Source: Thalassobius sp002708925
GTDB taxonomy: Bacteria; Pseudomonadota; Alphaproteobacteria; Rhodobacterales; Rhodobacteraceae
DNA: 64,000 nucleotides
Direction of reading: 5' to 3'
Assembly (NCBI RefSeq): GCF_049803795.1
Contig: NZ_JBNAGJ010000001.1
Coordinates: forward strand, 787,052-851,051
Shown: in pieces, positions 1-9,384 of the stretch
Numbering within the stretch: position 1 is the first letter of the stretch
Layout of the letters: each line of letters begins with the position of its first letter
The notes under the pieces: generated by a model
The model's database searches: none
What the model was told of the DNA's origin: nothing
The model's input: only the letters and a program-made list of their open reading frames with translations
Translations under genes and position numbers: made by a program

Positions 1-1395
<1,395 letters not shown>

Positions 1396-1404
1396 AAAGG
1401 CGAA

Positions 1405-1425
1405 CGGCCCCGAAAAACGGGGCCG
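1405..1425. terminator. Bidirectional hairpin terminator between uvrA and DUF2892 gene
   Basis: An 8-bp GC-rich stem (CGGCCCCG / CGGGGCCG) with an AAAAA loop lies 9 bp past the uvrA stop and 7 bp before the stop of the convergent gene. The minus-strand side is followed by a broken T-run. The position between convergent stops supports a shared terminator. Confidence 0.6.
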
Positions 1426-1431
1426 CGCGGC

Positions 1432-1641
1432 TTATTCAGACTTCACCTTGCAGGTGTTGATACCCAGCAGGCTGTAGGGCGGGCAGGTGCCCAAGGCCGC
1501 CGTCGCCAGCAGCACGATGCCCACGATCAGCGCGATCCAGCCCCAAACGCCGGACAAAGCGGTGAAAAATGCGATCACCAGAACCACGCCCACGATGGCG
1601 CGGATGATGCGATCAGTCTGGCCCATATTCTTTGCAAACAT
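1432..1641 (-). CDS. Small inner-membrane protein, DUF2892 (YgaP-like TM domain)
   Basis: A 69-residue protein starting MFAKNMGQTDRIIR. It has two hydrophobic stretches (about residues 12-33 and 35-55, the second rich in Val/Ile/Leu) and a CPPYSLLGINTC motif near the C-terminus. This is the layout of the DUF2892 family, a two-helix membrane module also found fused to rhodanese domains; its role is not known. The ATG at 1641 is chosen over the longer upstream frame because it has a GGAAGGGG ribosome site 7 bp upstream and begins at the conserved N-terminus. It lies 76 bp downstream of mmsB on the same strand. Confidence 0.85.
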   Translation of the reverse strand: MFAKNMGQTDRIIRAIVGVVLVIAFFTALSGVWGWIALIVGIVLLATAALGTCPPYSLLGINTCKVKSE

Positions 1642-1717
1642 GTCAATTCCCCTTCCAGGAATGGTTAACCCTGACCAAGGGTAAAAGACAGATTGAGCAA
1701 AATGAATATGATTCTGA

Positions 1718-2590
1718 TCAATTCCGCGTGCGTTTCTGGAACCGGGGCAGCATGGCGCTGAAATCCATACCTTTTCCATCTTCATTTTCGACGAATTGTT
1801 CATACAGGGCCGCCGCCATCTGGCCCATCGGCGTATCCGCATCGGCAGAGAGCGCCGCTTGCTGCGACAGGCGCAGGTCTTTCAGCATCAGCTCGGCGGC
1901 GAATCCGGGTTTGTATTCATTGTCCGCGGGGCTGGTCGGGCCCACGCCCGGCGCGGGGCAATAGGCGTTCATCGTCCAGCTGTAACCCGACGAGGTGCTG
2001 ACCACATCGAACATTTTCTGCCGGTCCAGGCCCAGTTTGTCGGCCAGGGCAAAGGCCTCGCAGGTGGCGATCATGGTGACGCCCAGGATCATGTTGTTGC
2101 AGATCTTGGCGGCCTGTCCGGCGCCGCTGTCGCCGCAATGCACGGCTTTCTGGCCCATGATGTCGAACAGCGGGGCCGCGACGGCAAAGGCCTTGGCGCT
2201 GCCACCGGCCATGAAGGTCAGGGTGCCGCCCACCGCGCCCCCCGTACCGCCCGAAACGGGCGCGTCCACGGCCATCAGCCCGGCGGCCTCGGCCTGAGCG
2301 GCGACGGCACGGGCGCTGTCCACGTCCACGGTCGAGCAATCCACCAGCGTGGCACCCGGTGCCATTGCGGGGATCACCTGATCGGCGACGGCGCGCAGAA
2401 TCTGGCCGTTGGGCAGCATGGTGATAACCACGTCTGCATTCGCGACGGCCTCTTGGACGGTTGCGGCATTGGTGACGCCTGTTGCCGTGGTGCCGGCGGT
2501 GTCGAATCCGGTGACGGAATGGCCCGCTGCGGCCAGGTTTGCAGCCATGGGCGCGCCCATGTTGCCAAGTCCGATGAATGCGATCTGCAT
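1718..2590 (-). CDS. mmsB: 3-hydroxyisobutyrate dehydrogenase
   Basis: Oxidises 3-hydroxyisobutyrate to methylmalonate semialdehyde with NAD in valine catabolism. The N-terminus IAFIGLGNMGAPMA is the Rossmann dinucleotide motif of beta-hydroxyacid dehydrogenases. The substrate motif DAPVSGGTGGA (near residue 115) and the catalytic-lysine segment GAGQAAKICNNM (near residue 160) are present. At 290 residues it has normal family length. The ATG at 2590 has a GGAGGA site; an upstream in-frame TTG is ignored. Last gene of the operon acyl-CoA dehydrogenase, hydrolase, mmsB, with 4 bp to the preceding stop, which fixes the substrate among similar family members. Confidence 0.95.
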   Translation of the reverse strand: MQIAFIGLGNMGAPMAANLAAAGHSVTGFDTAGTTATGVTNAATVQEAVANADVVITMLPNGQILRAVADQVIPAMAPGATLVDCSTVDVDSARAVAAQAEAAGLMAVDAPVSGGTGGAVGGTLTFMAGGSAKAFAVAAPLFDIMGQKAVHCGDSGAGQAAKICNNMILGVTMIATCEAFALADKLGLDRQKMFDVVSTSSGYSWTMNAYCPAPGVGPTSPADNEYKPGFAAELMLKDLRLSQQAALSADADTPMGQMAAALYEQFVENEDGKGMDFSAMLPRFQKRTRN

Positions 2591-2594
2591 TGGC

Positions 2595-3635
2595 TTATTC
2601 CTCCTCAAAGCCGAGTGTTTCTGCGCCCAAAGGCATCAGCATCTGCGACACGGCGGTCGCGGGCACGCTGTCATGGGCGTGTTTCCAGGTGGGGGTGCGG
2701 TCCTTGTCGATGATCTGGGCGCGCACCCCTTCCAGAAAGTCTCCGTGCTCCATGATCCGATGCGAGGCGCGGTATTCCATTTCCAGCGCTTTGCGGATGG
2801 TCAGGCTGGGGCTGCGCAGCCGGTGGATCATCTCTAGCGTGACGGCCATCGACAGGGGCGCGTTGCGCATCAGGGTTTGCAGCGTTTTGGCGGCGAAATC
2901 GCCAGAGTCCGCGCGCAGGGCGTTCAGGATGTCTTGCAGCGTCTCTCCGTCGAAAAGCATATCAATTTCAGTCTGTTGTGCGGCCAACGGGCTGCCGGGT
3001 GCGGGCTGCGCGGCGGCCTTCAGCGCGGCGATCTCTCCGGTTTGGGTCAGCGTCTGGATCAGGCCGGGCCAGTCGGCCTGCGGGACATAGGCATCGGCAA
3101 ACCCGGCATGGATCGCATCGCCAGGCCCCATGCGCGCGGCGGTCAGGCCCAGATATTCGCCCAGCCGCCCCGGAGCGCGCGCCAGCAGATACGTTCCGCC
3201 CACGTCCGGCACAAAGCCGATCCCGCATTCGGGCATCGAGATCTGCGAGCTTTCGCACACCACCCGGTGGCTGACATGCCCGCCCAGCCCCACGCCGCCC
3301 CCCATGGTAAAGCCATGCATCAGGCTGACGATGGGCTTGGGGTATTCGGCCAGCTTGGCGTTCATCCGGTACTCATCGCGCCAGAATTTGCGGCCGAATT
3401 CATAATCCCCGGCGATCCCGGTGCGGTACATTTCCGCGATGTCGCCGCCCGCGCAGAAGGCGCGATCGCTGTCGGCGTCGAGGATGATCAAGGCCACGCT
3501 GTCATCGGCGCGCCAGCTGTCCAGCGCCTGTTCGATTGCCATGCACATGTCATAGCTCAGCGCGTTCAGGGCCTGCGGGCGGGTCAGCGTGATACGGCCG
3601 GCGCGGCCCTCGGTGCGGATATGGGTTTCGCTCAT
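2595..3635 (-). CDS. 3-hydroxyisobutyryl-CoA hydrolase (enoyl-CoA hydratase superfamily)
   Basis: Hydrolyses 3-hydroxyisobutyryl-CoA to free 3-hydroxyisobutyrate, the step before mmsB in valine breakdown. It is a crotonase-fold protein of 346 residues, longer than ordinary enoyl-CoA hydratases (about 260), as the HIBCH branch is. Visible motifs are the oxyanion-hole segments FCAGGDIAEMY and MGGGVGLGGHVSHRV and the active-site region MPECGIGFVPDVGGTY. The start has an AGAGGA site 11 bp upstream. It lies 6 bp downstream of the acyl-CoA dehydrogenase. A plain enoyl-CoA hydratase is the alternative, but length, motifs and neighbours favour the hydrolase. Confidence 0.9.
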   Translation of the reverse strand: MSETHIRTEGRAGRITLTRPQALNALSYDMCMAIEQALDSWRADDSVALIILDADSDRAFCAGGDIAEMYRTGIAGDYEFGRKFWRDEYRMNAKLAEYPKPIVSLMHGFTMGGGVGLGGHVSHRVVCESSQISMPECGIGFVPDVGGTYLLARAPGRLGEYLGLTAARMGPGDAIHAGFADAYVPQADWPGLIQTLTQTGEIAALKAAAQPAPGSPLAAQQTEIDMLFDGETLQDILNALRADSGDFAAKTLQTLMRNAPLSMAVTLEMIHRLRSPSLTIRKALEMEYRASHRIMEHGDFLEGVRAQIIDKDRTPTWKHAHDSVPATAVSQMLMPLGAETLGFEEE

Positions 3636-3641
3636 CTGCGG

Positions 3642-4787
3642 TTATCCTCTGTCGCTCAGCAATTGGCGCGCAACGATCAGGCGCATGATCTCATTCGTGC
3701 CTTCCAGAATTTCATGGACGCGCAGGTCGCGGACGATTTTCTCGATCCCGTAATCGGCCAGATAGCCATAGCCGCCGTGCAATTGCAGGCACTCGTTCGC
3801 CACTTTCGAGCCGGTTTCCGTGACGAACCGTTTGGCCATGGCGCAGAATTTGGTGGCGTCGGGCGCGCGCTGGTCCAGCTTCCATGCGGCCTGGCGCAGG
3901 AAGGTCCGCGCGGCTTGCAGCTCGATCTCCAGATCGGCCAGACGGAATTGCAGCGCCTGGAACTGGTCGATGGTTTTGCCAAAAGCCTTGCGCTCGCCCA
4001 TATATTGCAGGGTTTGCGTCAGGGCGGCCTGCGCGGCCCCCAGGCTACAGGCCGAGATATTCAGCCGCCCGCCGTCCAGCCCGGCCATGGCGTATTTGAA
4101 TCCGTCGCCCTCGGTGCCGATCAAATTCGCAGCGGGGATTTTGCAATCGTCGAACTGCACCTGGCGCGTGGGCTGCGATTTCCAGCCCATCTTTTCCTCA
4201 AGCCCGCCAAAGGACAGCCCATCGGTGCCGTCCTCGACCACCACGGTGGAAATCCCCTTGGGGCCATCCGCGCCGGTCCGGCACATCACGACATAGGCGT
4301 CAGAATAGCCGCCCCCCGAGATGAACGCTTTGGTCCCGTTCAGCGTGTAGCTATCATTGGTGCGATCCGCGCGGGTTTTCAGCGCGGCGGCATCCGAGCC
4401 CGAGCCCGGCTCGGTCAGGCAATAGGACAGCACGGTGTCCATGCTGATGGCGGGGGTCAGATAGCGGGCCTTGATGTCGTCAGAGCCGAACGCATCCAGC
4501 ATCTTGGCGCACATGTTGTGGATCGACAGGAAGGACGCGACCGAGGGGCAGGCGTGGCTGAGCGCCTCGAAAATCAGGGTGGCATCCAGCCGCGACAGGC
4601 CTGACCCGCCCGAGTCTTCGCTGACATATACCCCGCCCAGCCCCAGCGCGCCCAGTTCGGGCCACAGCTCTTTGGGGATGGTGCCCTGTCTTTCCCATTC
4701 GGCAGCGTAGGGCGCGATGTTTTCCTGGCCAAAGGCCAGCGCCATATCAAAGATGGCGGTTTGTTCCTCGGTTAAGGCGAAATCCAT
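3642..4787 (-). CDS. Acyl-CoA dehydrogenase, probably isobutyryl-CoA dehydrogenase
   Basis: FAD enzyme that desaturates a short acyl-CoA. Its 381 residues show the acyl-CoA dehydrogenase order: N-terminal helices (FALTEEQTAIFDMA), the FAD motif YCLTEPGSGSDAA near residue 130, MGWKSQPTRQVQFDD near 200, and the C-terminal EILEGTNEIMR that carries the catalytic glutamate. The operon with the hydrolase and mmsB indicates isobutyryl-CoA, the valine intermediate, as substrate; sequence alone would not separate it from butyryl- or 2-methylbutyryl-CoA enzymes. The start is preceded by a strong GGGAGGAAA site. First gene of the operon; its promoter should lie in 4788-4870. Confidence 0.93.
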   Translation of the reverse strand: MDFALTEEQTAIFDMALAFGQENIAPYAAEWERQGTIPKELWPELGALGLGGVYVSEDSGGSGLSRLDATLIFEALSHACPSVASFLSIHNMCAKMLDAFGSDDIKARYLTPAISMDTVLSYCLTEPGSGSDAAALKTRADRTNDSYTLNGTKAFISGGGYSDAYVVMCRTGADGPKGISTVVVEDGTDGLSFGGLEEKMGWKSQPTRQVQFDDCKIPAANLIGTEGDGFKYAMAGLDGGRLNISACSLGAAQAALTQTLQYMGERKAFGKTIDQFQALQFRLADLEIELQAARTFLRQAAWKLDQRAPDATKFCAMAKRFVTETGSKVANECLQLHGGYGYLADYGIEKIVRDLRVHEILEGTNEIMRLIVARQLLSDRG

Positions 4788-4870
4788 GGGTTTCCTCCCG
4801 GATCGGCTGGATATTTGAACATGTGTTTATTTCTCAACCCTTGCAGAAATTTTTCAGCCGGAAAATTTGC

Positions 4871-4894
4871 AGGGGCAGGGGCAGGGGCAGGGGC
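4871..4894 (+). repeat. Tandem hexamer repeat, four copies of AGGGGC
   Basis: Four perfect copies of AGGGGC, the last of which touches the stop codon of the YbdK-like gene (stop 4894-4896). It sits in the 106-bp gap between that gene and the acyl-CoA dehydrogenase start. Such a short perfect array may vary in copy number by slippage; no function is visible. Confidence 0.9.
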
Positions 4895-6027
4895 TATAAA
4901 TCGTGGTGATATTCCTCGATCAGGTGACGGACGACGGCCCTGAGGGCCTCGGGGCGGGGGGCTTCGGCGTGCAGCGCGTCCTGGTAAACGGCCCGCTGCC
5001 TGTCGGCCGAATTGCCGCGCGCCAGAATGGTGCGCAGGTTTTCGATCTCGGGGGTGCAGCCCAGGGCCTGGGCATCTTCGGCAATCAGGGCGATCATATG
5101 TTCGACCAGCGTGTCAAAGGGTACGATGGAACGGTCGCCAAAGTCGATCAGCCCGCGGTTCAGCCCGTATCGCTGCGCGCGCCAGCGGTTTTCCGCGATC
5201 AGGAAATTGTCATAAAGCCGCCAGCGCTGGTTTTTCTGGCTTAGCCGCCACAGCATCCGCGTCAGGCATTGGATCAGCGCCGCCAGGGTCAGCGTGTCCT
5301 CCAGCCGGGGGGACACATCGCAGATGCGCGCCTCGATCGTCGGGAACCGGGCCGAGGGGCGCAGATCCCACCAGATTTTCGAGCTGTCCTCGATCAGTTC
5401 CAGATCCACCAGCGCCTGGACCGAGCGTTCGTAGCTGCTCCAACTGTCGAATTTCGGCGGCAGCCCGGTGCGCGGCAGGTTGTCGAAAACGGTCAGCCGG
5501 TAGCAGCTTAGCCCGGTATCCTCACCCTGCCAGAACGGTGAGGACGCCGACAGCGCCAGCAGATGCGGCAGAAAATAGCTGAGCTGATTCATCAGGTCGA
5601 TGCGCTGATCGGGGTAGGGAATGCCCACATGCACATGCATCCCGCAAATCAGCATCCGCCGCACCACCCCGGCCAGATCATCATGCAGATCGTTGTAGCG
5701 GTCCTTGTCGGTGTGATGCTGGTCACGCCAGTTCGAGAACGGATGGCACGAGGCGGCGATGGGCGCGAGGTTATACTCTCTGGCGATATGCGCGACGGTG
5801 CGGCGCAGATGCTGCAATTCGGCGCGCGCCTGAGAGACATCGGCGCAGACCTTGGTGCCGATCTCGACCTGACAATTGAGGAATTCAGGGCTGAACTGGC
5901 CTTCGAGCGCGGCGCCGCAGCGTGTCATCAGATCGGCCGGGGCCGGAGCCAGATCCAGCGTGTCCAGATCGACAAGCAGATATTCTTCTTCGATCCCGAT
6001 GGTGAAATCTGGCTGTGGAATGGGCAT
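4894..6027 (-). CDS. Carboxylate-amine ligase, YbdK / glutamate-cysteine ligase 2 family
   Basis: ATP-grasp-like GCS2 enzyme that joins a carboxylate, probably glutamate, to an amine such as cysteine; the physiological substrate of the YbdK branch is unsettled. The 377 residues begin FTIGIEEEYLLVD, the nucleotide/metal-binding start of the family, and contain CGMHVHVGI near residue 140, a conserved WWDLRPS and the TIEARICD segment near residue 235. The ATG at 6027 is preferred to an upstream in-frame start because the family motif begins directly after it and an AGAGG site precedes it. It lies between mmsA and the valine operon, all on the same strand, but with 230 bp to mmsA. No link to valine breakdown is evident. 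Confidence 0.9.
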   Translation of the reverse strand: MPIPQPDFTIGIEEEYLLVDLDTLDLAPAPADLMTRCGAALEGQFSPEFLNCQVEIGTKVCADVSQARAELQHLRRTVAHIAREYNLAPIAASCHPFSNWRDQHHTDKDRYNDLHDDLAGVVRRMLICGMHVHVGIPYPDQRIDLMNQLSYFLPHLLALSASSPFWQGEDTGLSCYRLTVFDNLPRTGLPPKFDSWSSYERSVQALVDLELIEDSSKIWWDLRPSARFPTIEARICDVSPRLEDTLTLAALIQCLTRMLWRLSQKNQRWRLYDNFLIAENRWRAQRYGLNRGLIDFGDRSIVPFDTLVEHMIALIAEDAQALGCTPEIENLRTILARGNSADRQRAVYQDALHAEAPRPEALRAVVRHLIEEYHHDL

Positions 6028-6124
6028 GGTGAACCTCTGGCGCGTGTAAACCTGCTGAAACAGAGCAGATCGGCCGATCTCCGGCAAGCGCAACCGTACC
6101 GAGTGCGGCACTGGCGGGACATTT

Positions 6125-6145
6125 GAGTATTTGGATCAGAAAGAA
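6125..6145 (+). repeat. Dispersed intergenic repeat, copy 1 (GAGTATT...AGAAAGAA)
   Basis: One of four copies in this window of a 21-22 bp motif with ends GAGTATT and (A/C)AAAGAA. The others are at 13357-13378, 31903-31923 and 31987-32007. All lie between genes. Function unknown. Confidence 0.7.
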
Positions 6146-6220
6146 GCAGGAGGCTTCGTGCCCCGGATAGGTTCGGGGTCGGCCGAGGCGCAGTGTCCCG
6201 ACCGCCCGAAGGGCTGATCA

Positions 6221-6240
6221 AGCGCGCGCGAATGCGCGCT
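6221..6240. repeat. Alternating GC hairpin repeat, copy 1
   Basis: A 20-bp sequence AGCGCGCG-CGAAT-GCGCGCT able to fold as a hairpin, 18 bp downstream of the mmsA stop. A near-identical copy differing only in the loop lies at 44033-44052. It could end mmsA transcription, but there is no T-run. Confidence 0.6.
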
Positions 6241-6257
6241 CAATCGGATCCGGAGGA

Positions 6258-7757
6258 TCAATCCATTGCTTTGAAGGCGAATTCGCCGCCTTCCTTGATG
6301 CCCGAGAACCAGCGCGAGGTGACGGTTTTCGTTTTGGTGTAGAAGCGCAGGGCGTCGGGGCCGTATTGGTTCAGGTCGCCAAAGGCCGATTTTTTCCAGC
6401 CGCCGAAGGTGAAATAGGACAGCGGCACCGGGATGGGGAAGTTGATGCCCACCATGCCCACGTTGACTTTGTGGGCAAAGTCGCGCGCGGTGTCGCCGTC
6501 TGCGGTATAGATCGCGGTGCCGTTGCCGTAGTCATTCTTGATGATCAGGTCCAGCGCGTCTTCGTAGCTGTCCATGCGGACGGTGGACAGGACGGGGCCG
6601 AAGATTTCCTCTTTGTAGATGTCCATGTCGGGGGTCACGTTGTCAAAGAGTGAGGGGCCGACGAAGAAGCCGTCCTCGTAGCCCTGGAGGGCGAAGTCGC
6701 GCCCATCGACCACCAAGTTTGCGCCCTGTTCAACGCCCGAGTTCACCAGACCATTGATCCGGGCCTTGGCCGCGCCGGTGATGACGGGGCCGTAATCCAC
6801 GTCTTCGCCTGCGGTGTAGGGGCCGACCTTCAGCGCTTCGATGCGCGGGATCAGGCGTTCGACCAGAGCGTCCGCAGTTTTCTGACCCACCGGCACCGCG
6901 ACCGAGATCGCCATGCAGCGTTCGCCTGCCGCGCCGAAACCGGCACCGACCAGCGCGTCGGCGGCCTTGTCCAGATCGGCGTCGGGCATGATGATCATGT
7001 GGTTTTTCGCGCCGCCAAAGCATTGCGCGCGTTTGCCATTGGTACAGGCGCGGCCATAGATGTATTGCGCGATCGGGGTCGAGCCGACAAAGCCCACGCC
7101 CTGGATGGTTTCATTGTCCAGAATGGTGTCCACGGCTTCTTTGTCGCCATGCACGACTTGCAGCACGCCATCGGGCAGGCCGGCCTCTTGGGCCAGTTCG
7201 GCCAGGCGCATCGCGGTCGAGGGCACGCGTTCCGAGGGTTTGAGGATCATCGCATTGCCGCAGACCAGCGCGGGGGCCATTTTCCACAGCGGGATCATCG
7301 CGGGGAAATTGAACGGCGTGATGCCGGCCACAACGCCCAGCGGCTGACGCATGGAATACAGGTCAATGCCGGGGCCGCCGTCGTTCATATATTCGCCCTT
7401 CAGCAGGGCCGGGGCACCCATGCAGACCTCGACGACCTCCAGGCCGCGCTGCACATCGCCGCGTGCGTCGGGCAGGGTTTTGCCGTGTTCGCGGCTGAGC
7501 ATTTCGGCCAGCTCGTCCATGTGTTCATTGATCAGGTCGGCCAGTTTCATCATCACGCGGGCGCGGCGCTGCGGGTTGGTGGCGGCCCACTCGGGCTGGG
7601 CCTTGGCGGCGGCGGCGATGGCGGCGTCCATCTCGGCCGGAGTGGCCAGCGGAACCTTGGCGATTTGCTCGCCGGTGGCGGGGTTGAATACTTCGGCAAA
7701 GCGGCCCGACGTGCCTTTGACATGCTGGCCGTTGATGAAATGACAGATCTCTTGCAT
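6258..7757 (-). CDS. mmsA: Methylmalonate-semialdehyde dehydrogenase (CoA-acylating)
   Basis: Converts methylmalonate semialdehyde to propionyl-CoA, the last dedicated step of valine catabolism. The 499 residues match the family length. Aldehyde dehydrogenase motifs are ITPFNFPAMIPLW near 150, VGFVGSTPIAQYIY near 230, the CoA-acylating signature GGAKNHMIIMPDAD near 265 and the catalytic cysteine in AAGERCMAISVAV near 295. The replacement of the usual FELGG motif by GGAKNH is typical of this CoA-dependent branch. The ATG at 7757 is preferred over the one at 7769 because GGAGG overlaps the latter and is correctly spaced for 7757. It is divergent from a LysR gene with a palindromic site between them. 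Confidence 0.96.
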   Translation of the reverse strand: MQEICHFINGQHVKGTSGRFAEVFNPATGEQIAKVPLATPAEMDAAIAAAAKAQPEWAATNPQRRARVMMKLADLINEHMDELAEMLSREHGKTLPDARGDVQRGLEVVEVCMGAPALLKGEYMNDGGPGIDLYSMRQPLGVVAGITPFNFPAMIPLWKMAPALVCGNAMILKPSERVPSTAMRLAELAQEAGLPDGVLQVVHGDKEAVDTILDNETIQGVGFVGSTPIAQYIYGRACTNGKRAQCFGGAKNHMIIMPDADLDKAADALVGAGFGAAGERCMAISVAVPVGQKTADALVERLIPRIEALKVGPYTAGEDVDYGPVITGAAKARINGLVNSGVEQGANLVVDGRDFALQGYEDGFFVGPSLFDNVTPDMDIYKEEIFGPVLSTVRMDSYEDALDLIIKNDYGNGTAIYTADGDTARDFAHKVNVGMVGINFPIPVPLSYFTFGGWKKSAFGDLNQYGPDALRFYTKTKTVTSRWFSGIKEGGEFAFKAMD

Positions 7758-7823
7758 TTGGTCCTCCATTTGCAGTTGGCGCCAGCTTAGGCTTGCATTT
7801 TTCCGGAATAAACAGGCAAGTTG

Positions 7824-7848
7824 GCAAAAGCGTTTTGCAATATTGCAA
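7824..7848. promoter_or_regulatory. Overlapping palindromes in mmsA-lysR gap, probable LysR operator
   Basis: A perfect 14-bp palindrome TTGCAATATTGCAA at 7835-7848 contains a T-N11-A core, the pattern bound by LysR-type regulators. It overlaps a second inverted repeat, GCAAAA-GCG-TTTTGC at 7824-7838. The regulator's ATG is 12 bp downstream, so the site could serve both autoregulation and control of mmsA. The assignment is inferred from the pattern and the divergent arrangement. Confidence 0.6.
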
Positions 7849-7859
7849 TAGGTGGGGCG

Positions 7860-8750
7860 ATGAACTGGGACGATCTGAAAATATTTCTGGCCGTGGCCCG
7901 CAACGAAAGCCTGTCCGGCGCGGGCCGGGGGCTGAAGGTGGATCCGGCCACGGTGGGGCGGCGGATCGGGCGGCTGGAGGACCAGCTGGACACGCCCCTG
8001 TTCGTGAAGTCTCCGCAGGGGTATGCGCTGACGGGTGCGGGGCAGCGTCTGCTGGTCCACGCGGAACGGGCCGAACAGGCCATGGGCGCCGCAGTCGAGG
8101 AAATGGCAGGGCAGGCGGGGGCGCTCTCGGGGCAGATCCGCATCGGGGCGCCGGATGGTTGCGCGAACTATCTGCTGCCTCAGGTCTGCGCGCGCATCGT
8201 GCAGGACAATCCCGATCTTGAGGTGCAGATCGTCGCCCTGCCGCGGGTTTTCAACCTGTCCAAACGCGAGGCCGACATGGCCATCGGGGTCAGCCCGCCG
8301 AATGCGGGGCGGCTGACGGTGCAGAAGATCACCGATTATCGCCTGCATCTGGCCGCGCATGAGATTTATCTGCGCGATCACCCCCCCATTGCCTCGTTCT
8401 CGGATTTACGCGGGCATCCGCTGGTGGGCTATATTCCGGACATGATTTTCGACAAAGAACTGGACTACCTGTCCGAGGTCGGCGCGCAGAGGGTGTCTTT
8501 GGCCTCGAATTCGGTGTCGGTGCAGTTCAACTGGGTGCGGCAGGGCGGCGGGATCGGGATCGTGCATGATTTCGCCATTCCCTCGGCCACGGGCCTGCGC
8601 AAATTGTTGACCGAGCAGCTGAGCCTGATCCGCAGCTTCTATCTGATCCGCCATGCGGACGACCGCCGATCAGAGCGGCTGAACCGTTTTGCCGTGGCCC
8701 TGGCCGAGGGCGTCCGCACCGAGGTGCAGCGCCTGGAAGCCCAATGCTGA
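7860..8750 (+). CDS. LysR-family transcriptional regulator, probable mmsA regulator
   Basis: DNA-binding activator/repressor of 296 residues. The N-terminal winged helix-turn-helix begins MNWDDLKIFLAVARNESLSG and contains DPATVGRRIGRLEDQLDTPLF. A linker helix and a periplasmic-binding-protein-like effector domain follow (IRIGAPDGCANYLLP near residue 92 onward). The ATG at 7860, with GGTGGGG upstream, fits the family N-terminus better than the in-frame ATG at 7821. It is divergent from mmsA, separated by 102 bp with a LysR-type palindrome, so it probably controls methylmalonate-semialdehyde dehydrogenase. The inducer cannot be read from sequence. Confidence 0.92.
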   Translation: MNWDDLKIFLAVARNESLSGAGRGLKVDPATVGRRIGRLEDQLDTPLFVKSPQGYALTGAGQRLLVHAERAEQAMGAAVEEMAGQAGALSGQIRIGAPDGCANYLLPQVCARIVQDNPDLEVQIVALPRVFNLSKREADMAIGVSPPNAGRLTVQKITDYRLHLAAHEIYLRDHPPIASFSDLRGHPLVGYIPDMIFDKELDYLSEVGAQRVSLASNSVSVQFNWVRQGGGIGIVHDFAIPSATGLRKLLTEQLSLIRSFYLIRHADDRRSERLNRFAVALAEGVRTEVQRLEAQC

Positions 8751-8875
8751 GGCGTTCGGCCGCTCCTGCCAAGGTCGTATCCGCTCGTGGAAAGAGATTT
8801 CACAGTTGTGCTTGACACTCTGTCGCAGGCGGGTGACGCTGGGTGCGCGAAATATTATTGCGGAGGAGACCCCAA

Positions 8876-9310
8876 ATGCTTGTCCATCAGATCCTCAAGG
8901 CCAAAGGTGACGACGGTGTTGTCTCGGTTCAGCCGGGGACCCCGATTTCTGAAGTAACCCAAATCCTGGCCGAGCGCCGCATTGGCGGTGTGATCGTGTC
9001 CAAGGACGGCCAGGTGGCCACGGGGATCTTGTCGGAACGCGATATCGTGCGGGCTCTGGCGGTCAAAGGCACCAATGTGCTGAATGAAAAGGTCGAGGAC
9101 ATGATGACCCGCAACCCGGTTTGCTGCGCGCGCAATGATACCGCCGACACCGTGCTACAGCGCATGACGGATGGCCGTTTCCGCCATATGCCCGTCGTCG
9201 AAGAAGGTGTTCTGGTGGGCATTGTCACCATCGGAGACGTGGTAAAGGCCCGGATGCAGCAGCTGTCGATGGAAAAGGATGCCCTCGAAGGTATGATCAT
9301 GGGGCATTAA
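8876..9310 (+). CDS. CBS-domain protein
   Basis: A 144-residue protein made almost entirely of two CBS motifs (about residues 10-70 and 80-135), which together form a Bateman module able to bind adenine nucleotides. Typical segments are ILAERRIGGVIV, LSERDIVRALA and MPVVEEGVLVGIVTIGDVV. There is no attached catalytic domain, so it probably acts as a regulatory partner of another protein. The ATG at 8876 has a CGGAGGA site; the longer frame from 8843 is not supported. A TTGACA-like -35 element lies at 8812, without a clear -10. coaD follows 74 bp downstream on the same strand. Confidence 0.9.
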   Translation: MLVHQILKAKGDDGVVSVQPGTPISEVTQILAERRIGGVIVSKDGQVATGILSERDIVRALAVKGTNVLNEKVEDMMTRNPVCCARNDTADTVLQRMTDGRFRHMPVVEEGVLVGIVTIGDVVKARMQQLSMEKDALEGMIMGH

Positions 9311-9325
9311 CACTTGCATTCCCTG

Positions 9326-9342
9326 ACGCAATAATGTTGCGT
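9326..9342. promoter_or_regulatory. Inverted repeat between CBS gene and coaD
   Basis: Perfect arms ACGCAA and TTGCGT around TAATG. It lies 15 bp after the CBS-gene stop and 42 bp before coaD. There is no T-run, so it may be an operator or an RNA hairpin rather than an intrinsic terminator. Confidence 0.3.
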
Positions 9343-9384
9343 GCGCAGCATGGAATATGTCTGTTCTGAGGGGAGGAGCACCTG

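Noticed and set aside
2877..4604. 575-residue plus-strand frame across the hydrolase and acyl-CoA dehydrogenase genes
   Set aside because: Spans two recognised genes on the opposite strand and has the composition of a shadow frame.
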